A stretch of 54,616 bases of DNA from an uncultured Oxalobacteraceae bacterium (GTDB lineage Bacteria > Pseudomonadota > Gammaproteobacteria > Burkholderiales > Burkholderiaceae): assembly GCA_946480015.1 (NCBI GenBank), contig CAMLIL010000033.1, positions 1 through 54,616 on the forward strand, in the 5' to 3' direction. Made by a program: the position numbers and the translations under genes. The notes beneath the pieces are model-generated. The model did not search any database and was not told the DNA's origin. It saw nothing but the letters and a program-made list of their open reading frames with translations. Shown one piece after another: positions 8,632-17,489 of this stretch (positions are counted from its first letter, which is position 1; each line of letters opens with the position of its first letter).

Positions 8632-10170
8632 CTACTGGCGTACCGCCAGGACGTAGTGTGGTTCGGATTTGGCCACGTTGTAGGCACCGAAATCGCAGCT
8701 GTAGATCGCCCATGCCTGCAGGATGTCGGCGGCGTCGGTGGTGGAACTCCAGTAGTAGTCGGAGACGATGAAGTTATTGAAGATGACGGGGCCGGTGGTC
8801 GTGCTGCTGGCCTGGTATTGCCCGTTCAGGTAGGACGCCTGCGGGAAGGTGGGGGCGCGGTCCGACAGGCTCAGCATCTCGCTGCGGTTCGGCATGCGCC
8901 ACTGCCCGGCGCTCGAACCGTCCGTCAAGCCGCAGCGGCCGCTTGCCAGGCTGTTGACGCTGGCGACGGCGTCGGCCCACGTCTGCCGGATGCAATCGCC
9001 CTGCTTGAGCCAGATCAGGCCGGTGGCGGTATCGGCCACCGTGCCGTCGCCCTTGTCGATGAAGCGCTCGGCCGGCGCACGCACGCCCAGCTGCAGGCTG
9101 GCGTCGTCGTTGGGGCCGAAGGAGCCGCCACCCTGGCTGTTGTAGACGCCGGTGGCCAGCAGTTTGACCGCGCCGCCGGTGCCGGTCCTGACCGCCCACA
9201 GCGCGTTGCTGGCCGTGCTCTTGTTGTTGTCGAAGCTGCCCTCGGCGCCGTTGATCCAGCGCCCGTCGCTGAAGCGGATCGCCATCGCGTTGGCGGTGCC
9301 GGCCGTGTAGGTGGTGGACGACCAGTAGGCCGTGCCGAGATTGATATTGGCGAACGGATGCGCGCCCGCCACGGCCGGATTGCTTTTCGACACGTCGATC
9401 AGGCTTTCCAGCTCGTTCACGTTCGGCATGCGCCATTGTCCGGCCGCCGAGCCGTCGCTTAAGCCGCAGGCGCCGCTGGCGAGCTGGCTGGCTGCCGTCA
9501 AGGCGCCCGCCCAGCTTCCCGGCGTGAAGCAGCCCGCGTTTCTCAGCCAGACCAGACCGGTGAGGCGGTCGGACACGGTGCCGTCGCCGTTGTCGGTGAA
9601 GCGCGCCGAGGGCCAGGCGACTCCGCTTTGCGCCGCGGCGTCGTCGCCGGCCGCATAACTGACCGTCTGCCCGGTACGGGGCAGGCTGACCACCTTGTCG
9701 CCCGCGCCGAGCGCCGTGAAATTCGCGCTCGCCACATCGTGGGCGGGCATGGCGATGAAACGGATGACCGTGCGGTAGAGGCCGTTGAAATCCAGGCGGC
9801 CGACCGCGCCCGCGGTGTCGCTCACCGCCGGCAGGAATGCCTGGCCCGCCTTGCTTGCATAGATGGCGTAATCGGCATTGTTGACGGTGTCCAGGCCGGA
9901 CACGGCATAGGCGCCGCTGGCATCGGTGACGGCGGTCAAGGTGGTGTGGTCGTTGTGGTGGAATGCGCTGACGGTGACGCCGGCGACCGGTTTGCCGTTC
10001 GCGTCCACAATCTTGCCCGACAGCTTGCTCATGATGGGGCCATTTTGGGTCGTCCCGGTGGCGGCCAATGCCGCCGTGCCCGTGTCCGGGGTGGCGCCAC
10101 CGCCGCCACCGCCGCACCCACCGAGCAAGCCAAGTACGCACAGTGCCGACCAGTAAGGCTTCCGATTCAT
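8632..10170 (-). CDS. DUF1566 (Lcl C-terminal-type) exported lipoprotein with two repeats
   Basis: A lipoprotein of about 512 residues: MNRKPYWSALCVLGLLGGC is a signal peptide with a lipobox, followed by a glycine run. Residues about 50-140 resemble a carboxypeptidase-regulatory-like beta-sandwich (GKIVDANGKPVAGVTVSAF). Two DUF1566 repeats follow. Repeat 1 has RFTDNGDGTVSDRLTGLVW and WRMPNVNELESL; repeat 2 has RFIDKGDGTVADTATGLIW and WRMPNRSEMLSL. DUF1566 units occur in surface and adhesin-like proteins, but function is unknown. The ATG at 10168-10170 has AAGGAG five bases upstream; the GTG two codons earlier lies inside that site, so it is unlikely. Lies 97 bases after the SDR gene on the same strand. 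Confidence 0.82.
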   Translation of the reverse strand: MNRKPYWSALCVLGLLGGCGGGGGGATPDTGTAALAATGTTQNGPIMSKLSGKIVDANGKPVAGVTVSAFHHNDHTTLTAVTDASGAYAVSGLDTVNNADYAIYASKAGQAFLPAVSDTAGAVGRLDFNGLYRTVIRFIAMPAHDVASANFTALGAGDKVVSLPRTGQTVSYAAGDDAAAQSGVAWPSARFTDNGDGTVSDRLTGLVWLRNAGCFTPGSWAGALTAASQLASGACGLSDGSAAGQWRMPNVNELESLIDVSKSNPAVAGAHPFANINLGTAYWSSTTYTAGTANAMAIRFSDGRWINGAEGSFDNNKSTASNALWAVRTGTGGAVKLLATGVYNSQGGGSFGPNDDASLQLGVRAPAERFIDKGDGTVADTATGLIWLKQGDCIRQTWADAVASVNSLASGRCGLTDGSSAGQWRMPNRSEMLSLSDRAPTFPQASYLNGQYQASSTTTGPVIFNNFIVSDYYWSSTTDAADILQAWAIYSCDFGAYNVAKSEPHYVLAVRQ

Positions 10171-10267
10171 GGCCACTCCTTGTCAATGCCAATATGTATG
10201 TACCCATAGTACTCTCGAGCAATTTTCGGCGCAAATAGTTATTGACGCATGGAAACAACAGCAACGC

Positions 10268-11191
10268 CTAGACGTAGGCCAGATCGTGGCGAAGGATCGC
10301 CTCGTCGAGCCAGTCGTCGATATGGCCGAAGCGGTAGCCAAGGCTGGTGGCGCGGCTGGTGTCCATGCGGCAGGCGGCCGGGTAGTCGAACGGACTGAGC
10401 TCGCCCGGCAAGGCGGGCGGGGCCACCGGCACCGTGTTGACCGGTTCGCCTACCAGCACGCCGATGCGCTGGTAGATGTCGAACGCGGACAGGGCGCCGT
10501 CGCAGGCGGCATTGACCGGGCCGGTGAACTGCTGGGCGCCGGCCCACAGCAGAAAGTCGCCGGCGCGCGGGGCGCTGGTGAAGGAGCTGGCCGCCGCCGC
10601 ATTCGAATAGCGCAGCGGCGCATGCAGGCGCGCCATGTCGACGTAGTGGGCGAGGCGCTCGGTAAAGTCTTCCGGCCCGCCCAGTACATGCCCCAGCCGC
10701 ACCGTCACCAGCGGCAGCGAGCCGTCGCGGTACAGATAGGCTTCGGCCTGCTGTTTGCCGCTGATGTAGCTCTCCACCGCGCGCTTCGGATCGGCCCACG
10801 GGTAGGCGGTGTCGATGGTGTGCGCCATCACCGCCAGGCCCGCTTCGGCAAACGGCGCGCGCTGGCCGGGCAGGGTGCGGTAGACGTCGATGGTCGAGGT
10901 CATCACGTAGCGCCGCACCTTGCCCTTGAAGACGCGCACCGAGATGGCCGCGTCCAGCGGGCTGGAACACACCTGGTCGTAAATGATGTCCCAGTCGCTG
11001 CCGGCAAAGGCCGCCTGCATGGCCGGCTCGTTGCGGCGGTCGACCCGCACCCGGCGGATGCGCGTGCCGAAGGGATCGGGCGCATTGCCGCGCGTGGCGA
11101 TGGTGACGTCATGGCCGGCGTTGACGAGGCGCTGCACGAGCAGCTTGCCGACATAGCGCGTTCCACCGATAAGCAAAATTTTCTTGGTCAT
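10268..11191 (-). CDS. NAD(P)-dependent epimerase/dehydratase (extended SDR family)
   Basis: A 307-residue cytosolic Rossmann-fold protein. The N-terminus has the dinucleotide-binding motif (KILLIGGTRYVGKLLVQRL, with GGTRYVG), followed by the acidic TATRGN/VDRRN region and a Ser-Thr-x-Asp-x-Tyr segment (TSTIDVYRT). The canonical YxxxK is not clear: the nearest is SYISGKQQAE, which gives Y-I-S-G-K, so a catalytic Tyr/Lys pair is possible. Such proteins are often called sugar epimerases, but many have other roles; the substrate is unknown. It is divergent from the LysR gene across 89 bases, the usual arrangement for a LysR target. The start ATG at 11189-11191 follows GACAAGGGA. Confidence 0.8.
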   Translation of the reverse strand: MTKKILLIGGTRYVGKLLVQRLVNAGHDVTIATRGNAPDPFGTRIRRVRVDRRNEPAMQAAFAGSDWDIIYDQVCSSPLDAAISVRVFKGKVRRYVMTSTIDVYRTLPGQRAPFAEAGLAVMAHTIDTAYPWADPKRAVESYISGKQQAEAYLYRDGSLPLVTVRLGHVLGGPEDFTERLAHYVDMARLHAPLRYSNAAAASSFTSAPRAGDFLLWAGAQQFTGPVNAACDGALSAFDIYQRIGVLVGEPVNTVPVAPPALPGELSPFDYPAACRMDTSRATSLGYRFGHIDDWLDEAILRHDLAYV

Positions 11192-11280
11192 GGCATTCCC
11201 TTGTCAATTGCGTTATATTTTCTGCTCGATGACAGGATTCATCAAACGAGAAAAATTGACGCCATGAATAAGAAAAGCTT

Positions 11281-12195
11281 ATGCATGGAGGCCTGTTGAA
11301 GCCTCTGCGCAGCCTCTCCGGGTTGATCGATTTCGACTGCGCGGCGCGCTGGGGCAGTTTCAAGGTGGCGGCCAAGGAGTTGCACAAGACCCCGGCGGCG
11401 ATCAGCCAGCAGGTCAAGCACCTGGAAGAAAGTGTCGGCTTCGCGCTGTTCATCCGCCATCCGCGCCACATCACCCTGACGGAAAAAGGCCAGGAGCTGG
11501 CGGTGGTGGTGGCGCGCCTGCTGGCCGAACTGCGCGCCAAGGTGGGCGCCCTGCAGGGCGGCGACGAGGAGACCATCCTGCGTATCTCGACCACCCATTC
11601 GTTCGCCATCAAATGGCTGGTGCCACGCATGCACCGCTTCACCAAGCTGTATCCCGAGCTCGATATCCGGCTCGATTCGAACGACGCGCCGGTCGATCTG
11701 GAAGACGACAGCACCGACGTGGCGGTACGTTACGGACCGGTGGCCGAGGGCGACCCGAAGCTGCTGTTTCGCGAGCGCCTGATCGCGGTCTACAGCCCCG
11801 AGCTGCTGGCGCCCGGCCAGAGCGAGCTGACGCTGGCCGACCTGCCGCGCTTCCCGCTGCTGTACGAGAATTCAACCGAATCGTGGCTGCAGCTGTTAAA
11901 CGAGAACCGCGCGCTGGACGGCAATTACGATTTCTCGCGCGGCTACAGCCACTGGGGCGTGCTGGCGCAGGCGGCGGTGGCGGGGCAGGGCATCGCGCTG
12001 GTGGCGTACGGGATCGCCTTCCAGGACATCCTGAAAGGCTCGCTCAGGAAGATCGACTGCCGCAGCGCGCCGTTCGGCAGCGGCTACCGCTTCCTGGTCA
12101 ATCGCAGCAAGGAGAACATGCCGAAGGTGCAGCGCTTTCGCGCCTGGCTGGTGGTGGAGTTCGACGACATGCGGCGGGCGATGGATCAGCACTAG
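11281..12195 (+). CDS. LysR-type transcriptional regulator (GcvA-like)
   Basis: About 304 residues: an N-terminal winged helix-turn-helix (FDCAARWGSFKVAAKELHKT, PAAISQQVKHLEE) and a C-terminal periplasmic-binding-like effector domain (ISTTHSFAIKWLVPRMHRF, DVAVRYGP). The DVAVRYG signature and the AISQQVKHLE helix place it near the GcvA group. Divergent from the SDR gene, which it probably controls; it may also regulate itself. The ATG at 11281 has only a weak AAGAAAA upstream. A TTG at 11296 (MKPLRSLSG) has GGAGG four bases upstream and gives a more family-like N-terminus, so the true start may be there. The inducer is unknown. Confidence 0.88.
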   Translation: MHGGLLKPLRSLSGLIDFDCAARWGSFKVAAKELHKTPAAISQQVKHLEESVGFALFIRHPRHITLTEKGQELAVVVARLLAELRAKVGALQGGDEETILRISTTHSFAIKWLVPRMHRFTKLYPELDIRLDSNDAPVDLEDDSTDVAVRYGPVAEGDPKLLFRERLIAVYSPELLAPGQSELTLADLPRFPLLYENSTESWLQLLNENRALDGNYDFSRGYSHWGVLAQAAVAGQGIALVAYGIAFQDILKGSLRKIDCRSAPFGSGYRFLVNRSKENMPKVQRFRAWLVVEFDDMRRAMDQH

Positions 12196-12211
12196 CCCGC
12201 CGCGCGAAGGC

Positions 12212-13729
12212 TTACTTCACGCCGTGCATAAGCTTCTGGATCAGTGGAGCGATCAGGAACAGCAGCGCGCCGCCGATCACCAGCGACCAGAAGCCCAGGG
12301 TGTAGCCGTGCAGCGCCGACGGCACCGACATGCCTTTCTCGCCGCTGACGAAACTGGCGAAGATGCCCGACAGGTTGTTGCCGATGCCGGTCGACAGGAA
12401 CCAGCCGCCCATGCCCAGGCCGACCAGGCGGGTGGGGGCCAGCTTGGTGACCATCGACAGGCCGATCGGCGACAGGCACAGCTCGCCGACCGACTGGATC
12501 CAGTAGACCGCGAACAGGGTCCAGAACGGGATCTTGCTGGTGGCCGGGTCGACCAGGAAGGTCAGCGCGTACATCAGCAGGCCGAAGGCGGCGCCGTTGA
12601 ACAGCAGGCCCAGGCCGAACTTGCGCGGGATCGACGGGTTGACATTGCGCCGTCCCAGCAGCACCCAGATCCAGGCGATGATGGGTGCGCACACGATGAT
12701 GGCGATCGAGTTCACGCTCTGGAACCAGGCCACCGGGAACACCTCCATCCCGAGCGCGCCGGCGCGGTTGACGATGTTATCGGCCAGGAAGGTGAAGGAG
12801 CTGCCGGCCTGTTCGAAGAACATCCAGAACAGGATATTGAAGGCGAAGATGATCATCATGGCGATGGTCTTGTCGCGCGCCACGGGGCCGTTGCGGATGC
12901 CTTCGATCATCAGCATCACGGCCAGCACGCCGAACAGGACCGTCAAGACGATCTGCAGGTTGCTGGCGCCGGCCTTGAGCAGGAGGTACATCAGCGGAAT
13001 GACGCACAGGGCGCCCAGCGCCACCATGACCACGCGTTTCGGACTGGACGCGTCCGGCGCAGGGGCGCCGATGCCCTTGAGGGACCGGCGGCCGATCGCG
13101 AACCATACCAGGCTGATCAGCATGCCGACGCCGGCGGCGAAAAACACCACCTTGTAGGCCGGGGTGTCGCCGGTGTTGAAGACTTTTTGCGCCAGCACCT
13201 GGGTGAAGATCGGCGCCAGGAAGGCCCCGGCGTTGATGCCCATGTAGAAGATCGTGAAGCCGCTGTCGCGCCGCGTATCGCTGACCGAATACAGTTTGCC
13301 GACCATGGTCGAAATATTCGGTTTGAACAGGCCGTTGCCGACGATGATAGTGGCCAGGCCGAGCTTGAAGATGTCGGGGTCGGGAATGGTGATGGCGAAC
13401 AGGCCGGCGGCCATGAAGGCGGCGCCCACCAGAATCGAGCGCTGGTAGCCGATCACGCGGTCGGCCACGTAGCCGCCGAACACGGCGCCGGCATACACCA
13501 GGGCCAGATAGGTGCCGTAGGTCAGGTTGGCGTCCTGCTGGCCGGAGGCGTCGCCGCCGTAGAACTGGGTGACGATGTACAGTACCAGCGCCCAGCGGAT
13601 GCCGTAGAACGCGAAGCGCTCCCAGAATTCGGTCATGAACAGCATCCACAATGGACTGGGGTGCCCCATGATCTGTTTGAACTCCGGGATCGTTACTTCA
13701 GGGGTGGGGGTAGTCGCGGCACCGCTCAT
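12212..13729 (-). CDS. POT family proton-dependent peptide transporter
   Basis: A 505-residue inner-membrane protein of the PTR2/POT branch of the major facilitator superfamily, which imports di- and tripeptides with protons. The signature EFWERFAFYGIRWALVLYI corresponds to the family ExxER(F)xYY(G) motif (EFWER). GGYVADRVIGYQRSI is the conserved loop after helix 2, and FYMGINAGAFLAP fits the PTR signature. ATG at 13727-13729 with AGGAG about seven bases upstream. A perfect seven-base hairpin lies just upstream of that site. It is convergent with the LysR gene, only 16 bases apart. Confidence 0.92.
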   Translation of the reverse strand: MSGAATTPTPEVTIPEFKQIMGHPSPLWMLFMTEFWERFAFYGIRWALVLYIVTQFYGGDASGQQDANLTYGTYLALVYAGAVFGGYVADRVIGYQRSILVGAAFMAAGLFAITIPDPDIFKLGLATIIVGNGLFKPNISTMVGKLYSVSDTRRDSGFTIFYMGINAGAFLAPIFTQVLAQKVFNTGDTPAYKVVFFAAGVGMLISLVWFAIGRRSLKGIGAPAPDASSPKRVVMVALGALCVIPLMYLLLKAGASNLQIVLTVLFGVLAVMLMIEGIRNGPVARDKTIAMMIIFAFNILFWMFFEQAGSSFTFLADNIVNRAGALGMEVFPVAWFQSVNSIAIIVCAPIIAWIWVLLGRRNVNPSIPRKFGLGLLFNGAAFGLLMYALTFLVDPATSKIPFWTLFAVYWIQSVGELCLSPIGLSMVTKLAPTRLVGLGMGGWFLSTGIGNNLSGIFASFVSGEKGMSVPSALHGYTLGFWSLVIGGALLFLIAPLIQKLMHGVK

Positions 13730-13748
13730 GCGGTTTCTCCTGATTGGT

Positions 13749-13766
13749 CCCTCGCCTGCGCGAGGG
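13749..13766 (-). promoter_or_regulatory. Hairpin in the leader of the POT transporter gene
   Basis: A perfect seven-base inverted repeat (CCCTCGC, four-base loop, GCGAGGG) lies about eight bases upstream of the AGGAG ribosome site of the transporter. In the mRNA it would form a stable stem next to the ribosome site. A role in translation or mRNA stability is possible but unproven. Confidence 0.3.
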
Positions 13767-14006
13767 CATGGTTATGGTTGGATAAATCATTCTGGATCGC
13801 CGCAGCTTGTGGCAGGGGCATTCCAATGGCCTGCATTCTAATGGAAATCGCCTTGCATTTAGAGGTTTTTTATCAACTGTGCAAGATATGCCATCAAGCC
13901 GGCGCACAGCGCCGCGCCGCACCATTTACCGGCCACAAACGCGGCCACTTGTCGTATATTGGCACTGCAAGCTTTTGATTTACTGAAACTGGAAAGGACC
14001 CGTAAT

Positions 14007-15377
14007 ATGGAACACGACGTCGTCGACACCCTGATTTCGCCGGAAGGCCGGTTGGAAGTGCTCTCCAAAGCGGAAGTCAACAAACTGCTCGACACGAGCC
14101 AAGGTGGCCTTTACCAGATTTTTCGCAACTGCGCGCTGGCGGTTCTCAATTGCGGCAGTTCGATTGACGACGGAAAGGAATTATTAGAACGGTATAAATC
14201 GTTTGATATCAGCATCGTGCAGCGCGAGCGCGGCATCAAGCTAGAAATCAAAGGTGCGCCGGCAATCGCTTTCGTCGACGGCAAGATGATCAAGGGCATC
14301 CACGAGCATCTGTTCTCGGTCCTGCGCGATATCGTCTTTGTCAGCAATGAAGTGACCGACAATCCGAAATTCGACATGACGCGGACCGAAGGCATTACCG
14401 ACTCGGTATTCCATATCCTGCGCAACGCCAACGTCCTCAAGCCGCAGCGCAACCCCAATTTGGTGGTGTGCTGGGGCGGCCACTCGATCAACCGCGTCGA
14501 ATATAACTATTCGAAGGAAGTCGGCTATCAGATTGGCCTGCGCGAGCTCGATATCTGCACCGGCTGCGGACCGGGCGCGATGAAAGGGCCGATGAAGGGC
14601 GCCACCATCGGCCACGCCAAGCAGCGCCTGACGGGTGGGCGTTATCTGGGCATCTCCGAGCCGGGCATCATCGCGGCCGAGTCGCCCAATCCGATCGTCA
14701 ACGACCTGGTGATCATGCCGGACATCGAAAAACGGCTGGAGGCGTTCGTGCGCACCGGCCACGGCATCGTGGTGTTCCCGGGCGGCGCTGGAACGGCCGA
14801 AGAGATCCTGTACATCCTCGGCATTTTGCTGCACCCGGAAAATGCCGAGATGCCGTATCCGCTGATTTTCACCGGGCCGGAAAGCGCGCGCGAATATTTT
14901 GCGCAGATTAATGAGTTCATCGGCCTGACCCTGGGCGAGCAGGCGCAAAAGCGCTACAAGATCATCATCGACGATCCGGAACTGGTCGCCAAGGAAATGC
15001 AGAACGGCATTCGCCAGGTGCGCGAGTTCCGCAAGTCGCGTAGCGACGCGTATTACTTCAACTGGCTGCTGAAGATCGACGAGGAGTTCCAGCGCCCGTT
15101 CAAGCCGACGCATGAAAACATGCGCAACCTGAAGCTGCACAAGAATCAGGAAACGCACTTGCTGGCGGCCAATCTGCGGCGCGCGTTCTCGGGCGTGGTG
15201 GCCGGCAACGTCAAGGATGAGGGCATCCGCGCGATCGAGAAGTATGGCCACTTCGAAATCCACGGCGACGCGGCCATCATGGGGCCGATGGATGCGCTGC
15301 TGGCCTCGTTCGTGGCGCAAAGCCGCATGAAATTGCCGGGCAAGACCTACACGCCTTGCTACCGCGTGATTCAGTAA
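14007..15377 (+). CDS. ppnN: Pyrimidine/purine nucleotide 5'-monophosphate nucleosidase PpnN (LOG family)
   Basis: A 456-residue cytosolic enzyme close in length to E. coli PpnN (YgdH, 454 residues), which splits nucleoside monophosphates into base and ribose 5-phosphate and is regulated by (p)ppGpp in E. coli. The central LOG domain carries TGCGPGAMKGPMKGA and the catalytic PGGAGTAEEILYIL motif. The N-terminal domain (DTLISPEGRLEVLSKAEV) and C-terminal domain are typical of PpnN rather than of short LOG proteins. The open frame begins at 13959, but the ATG at 14007 with GGAAAGGA upstream gives the expected length. A strong hairpin follows the stop. Confidence 0.92.
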   Translation: MEHDVVDTLISPEGRLEVLSKAEVNKLLDTSQGGLYQIFRNCALAVLNCGSSIDDGKELLERYKSFDISIVQRERGIKLEIKGAPAIAFVDGKMIKGIHEHLFSVLRDIVFVSNEVTDNPKFDMTRTEGITDSVFHILRNANVLKPQRNPNLVVCWGGHSINRVEYNYSKEVGYQIGLRELDICTGCGPGAMKGPMKGATIGHAKQRLTGGRYLGISEPGIIAAESPNPIVNDLVIMPDIEKRLEAFVRTGHGIVVFPGGAGTAEEILYILGILLHPENAEMPYPLIFTGPESAREYFAQINEFIGLTLGEQAQKRYKIIIDDPELVAKEMQNGIRQVREFRKSRSDAYYFNWLLKIDEEFQRPFKPTHENMRNLKLHKNQETHLLAANLRRAFSGVVAGNVKDEGIRAIEKYGHFEIHGDAAIMGPMDALLASFVAQSRMKLPGKTYTPCYRVIQ

Positions 15378-15387
15378 GCTGTCCGGC

Positions 15388-15423
15388 TCAATCGCCGCAC
15401 GCCTTCAATCGTGCGGCGATTGA
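15388..15423 (+). terminator. Probable terminator hairpin after ppnN
   Basis: A perfect 14-base inverted repeat (15388-15401 with 15410-15423, eight-base loop) starts 10 bases after the ppnN stop codon. There is no T-run afterwards, so it could be a weak or mRNA-protecting terminator rather than a classical intrinsic one. Confidence 0.55.
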
Positions 15424-15453
15424 CCCCTTATGCGGCGCGGTCGATCATCAAGC

Positions 15454-15918
15454 ATGGATAACGAAGAGCGCATCGCGGCCGTCGAGGGCGGGCTGGAAAC
15501 CGTCAAAGGCGAGCTCCTGGTCGTCAAGGCAAGCTATGCGCCCCGCGAGATGGTGGGGCAGGTGGCGGACCGGGTTGCCATGCTCGAGGCCGCCTCCACC
15601 ACCGCGCAGGAATTTCACGAACTGAGCCGGGATATGGCCGTGGTCCGATCGGACTACGTCACCCGTCATTACCTCGATGAGCGGATCGACACCACGCGTG
15701 TAAGCCTGGAACGGCGAATCGATCACGTCGCCGACACGGTCCATGAGCTCTCCCAGCGCATGGGGCAGCTGTCCCAGCGCATGACCCATATCGAAGAGGG
15801 CTACGCCACCAGGTACGATCTGGAGGTGGCCATTCGCAAATTAAGCTGGCGTATGATCGGTCTCGTCACGGCAGCGCTCGGCGGGTGCTATTTCATTGCC
15901 CGTACCGTGCCCTTGTGA
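15454..15918 (+). CDS. Small coiled-coil protein with C-terminal membrane helix
   Basis: A 154-residue hypothetical protein with no family I can name. It consists of heptad-rich, charged helices (ERIAAVEGGLETVKGELLVV, then VSLERRIDHVADTVHEL, then SQRMGQLSQRMTHIEE). It ends in a hydrophobic segment of about 20 residues (MIGLVTAALGGCYFIA) followed by RTVPL, so it is probably tail-anchored in the inner membrane with a cytoplasmic coiled coil. The ATG at 15454 starts the helical region; an ATG at 15430 adds eight basic residues and is less likely. It lies just after the ppnN hairpin. Role unknown. Confidence 0.6.
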   Translation: MDNEERIAAVEGGLETVKGELLVVKASYAPREMVGQVADRVAMLEAASTTAQEFHELSRDMAVVRSDYVTRHYLDERIDTTRVSLERRIDHVADTVHELSQRMGQLSQRMTHIEEGYATRYDLEVAIRKLSWRMIGLVTAALGGCYFIARTVPL

Positions 15919-16043
15919 CCGGACACTGCGCAATTTTCTGCGGCAATCCAATGCAAATGTCAGGTTTGCATAACTGGGTATATCCATTCGACATGTCTGC
16001 CTCGCCCGCGCGCCAGAAAATGCTACACATTTAGAAATATATG

Positions 16044-16072
16044 TTGCACTAGATCAAGGTTGGGGCTATGTT
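16044..16072 (+). promoter_or_regulatory. Sigma-70-like promoter for the diguanylate cyclase gene
   Basis: TTGCAC at 16044-16049, a 17-base spacer, and TATGTT at 16067-16072, about 35 bases upstream of the GTG start. Matches -35 and -10 elements with ideal spacing. Predicted only from sequence. Confidence 0.5.
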
Positions 16073-16108
16073 GAGCTATCCGCGGAGACAAACAATGTCA
16101 TTTTCCGC

Positions 16109-17476
16109 GTGACCTTCTCCACTTCGCTCACACATGCCATGGAACTCACTGCCCGCTCTCTCAAGGTCATGCAGCGCACGCTGGTGGCACTGCTGTTGCT
16201 GACGTTCGGCTTGCTGATTTGGCATCATTACGGCATGGAACGCGTTGTCGAGCTATCCTCGGCAACTTCAGCCGATATGGTCACTGGTGACGACCGCATG
16301 CAGGGTGGCCAGAGCATCGCCACCGTGCGGTCCGACGGCAAGTTCATCACAATGCATTGCAAAATTGTCAGGAAGATCAGCTGGCCATTCTGCCAGTTTA
16401 TTTTCCCGGTAGGCAAAGCGCCCAATGGCTTGGACCTGTCCGAGTTCACTCACGCCAGTTTCGATATCAGCTATAGCGGTCCCGGCACGCATTCCATGCG
16501 CAATATGCTGATGAACTTCGAACCGGGCCTGTCACGCGTTGACGACTGGATGTCGCAAAAAATCAATGAGGTGGAGTTCAACGTGCCCGCCAGCGGCCAC
16601 GCCGTGGTGCCGCTGAATGTCTATCGGACGGCGAGCTGGTGGAACGACCAGCGCAACGTTCCGCTCGAGCACACCGACATGCGCGTCGACAACGTCACCC
16701 GGGTCGAACTGCTCACCGGCAGCAACCCGGGCGAAGGCGAGCATATCATTACGCTGCGCGCCATCCGTTTCCACGGCAAGTGGATCACCCAGAACCACCT
16801 CTTGATGATACTGGTCAGCGCGTGGATCATCTGCGCCGTCACCTGGCCCGCGCTTGCCGCGCTGCAGCTGCGCGCCCAGCTCAAGAGCAGCAGGGAGCGG
16901 CTGGCAATGCTCAATGAACTCAACAAGGCGCTGCAGATCGAAACCAAGGAACTGGTCGGCCAGGCCCACGTCGATCCGCTGACCGGCGCGCTGAACCGCC
17001 AGGGGCTGCGCGCCGCGATGATGAGCACCTCGCCCCTGCTGTGCGAGCCGATGTCGGTCCTGTTTATCGACCTCGATCACTTCAAGCGCGTCAACGACCA
17101 GCACGGGCATGAGGTAGGCGACGCGGTGCTGCGCGATTTCGCCCAGACGGTGGGCCGCGAAATCCGCTCCAACGACAAGCTGGTACGCTGGGGCGGCGAG
17201 GAATTCCTGATCATCTGCCCAGCCACCACGGCCGAGCAGGCCTACCACCTGGCCAGCAAGCTGCGCGCCGCACTGCCGCTGCACAAGTGGCCGGTCGGAC
17301 TGCGGGTGACGGCATCGTTCGGCGTGGCCGCCCTCGGCCCGCGTGAAGATATCGGCGCGGTGATCAAGCGCGCCGACATGGCGCTCTACCGGGCCAAGGC
17401 CAACGGCCGCGACCGGGTCGAAGTGGCGCTGGAGGACGATCAGCCGGCTGCGGCCACGTCGGTCCTGGTCGCCTGA
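16109..17476 (+). CDS. Membrane diguanylate cyclase with periplasmic sensor domain
   Basis: A protein of up to 455 residues that should make cyclic di-GMP from GTP. A membrane helix lies at about 23-40, a periplasmic domain of about 185 residues rich in beta-strand patterns (43-228), a second helix at about 230-252, then a short coiled coil and a GGDEF domain. The active site is intact (WGGEEF, about 362-366), with an RSND inhibitory I-site five residues before it. No ligand is known. The start is uncertain: the GTG at 16109 has no ribosome site at the right distance, while an excellent GGAG serves an ATG at 16095 whose frame stops after five codons and overlaps this GTG (GTGA). ATGs at 16139 and 16169 are alternatives. 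Confidence 0.88.
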   Translation: MTFSTSLTHAMELTARSLKVMQRTLVALLLLTFGLLIWHHYGMERVVELSSATSADMVTGDDRMQGGQSIATVRSDGKFITMHCKIVRKISWPFCQFIFPVGKAPNGLDLSEFTHASFDISYSGPGTHSMRNMLMNFEPGLSRVDDWMSQKINEVEFNVPASGHAVVPLNVYRTASWWNDQRNVPLEHTDMRVDNVTRVELLTGSNPGEGEHIITLRAIRFHGKWITQNHLLMILVSAWIICAVTWPALAALQLRAQLKSSRERLAMLNELNKALQIETKELVGQAHVDPLTGALNRQGLRAAMMSTSPLLCEPMSVLFIDLDHFKRVNDQHGHEVGDAVLRDFAQTVGREIRSNDKLVRWGGEEFLIICPATTAEQAYHLASKLRAALPLHKWPVGLRVTASFGVAALGPREDIGAVIKRADMALYRAKANGRDRVEVALEDDQPAAATSVLVA

Positions 17477-17489
17477 GCCACGGCCCCGA

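Noticed and set aside
11264..11299. An 11-codon leader-peptide-like ORF (MNKKSLCMEAC) overlapping the LysR start
   Set aside because: No good ribosome site and no attenuator structure nearby; probably chance.
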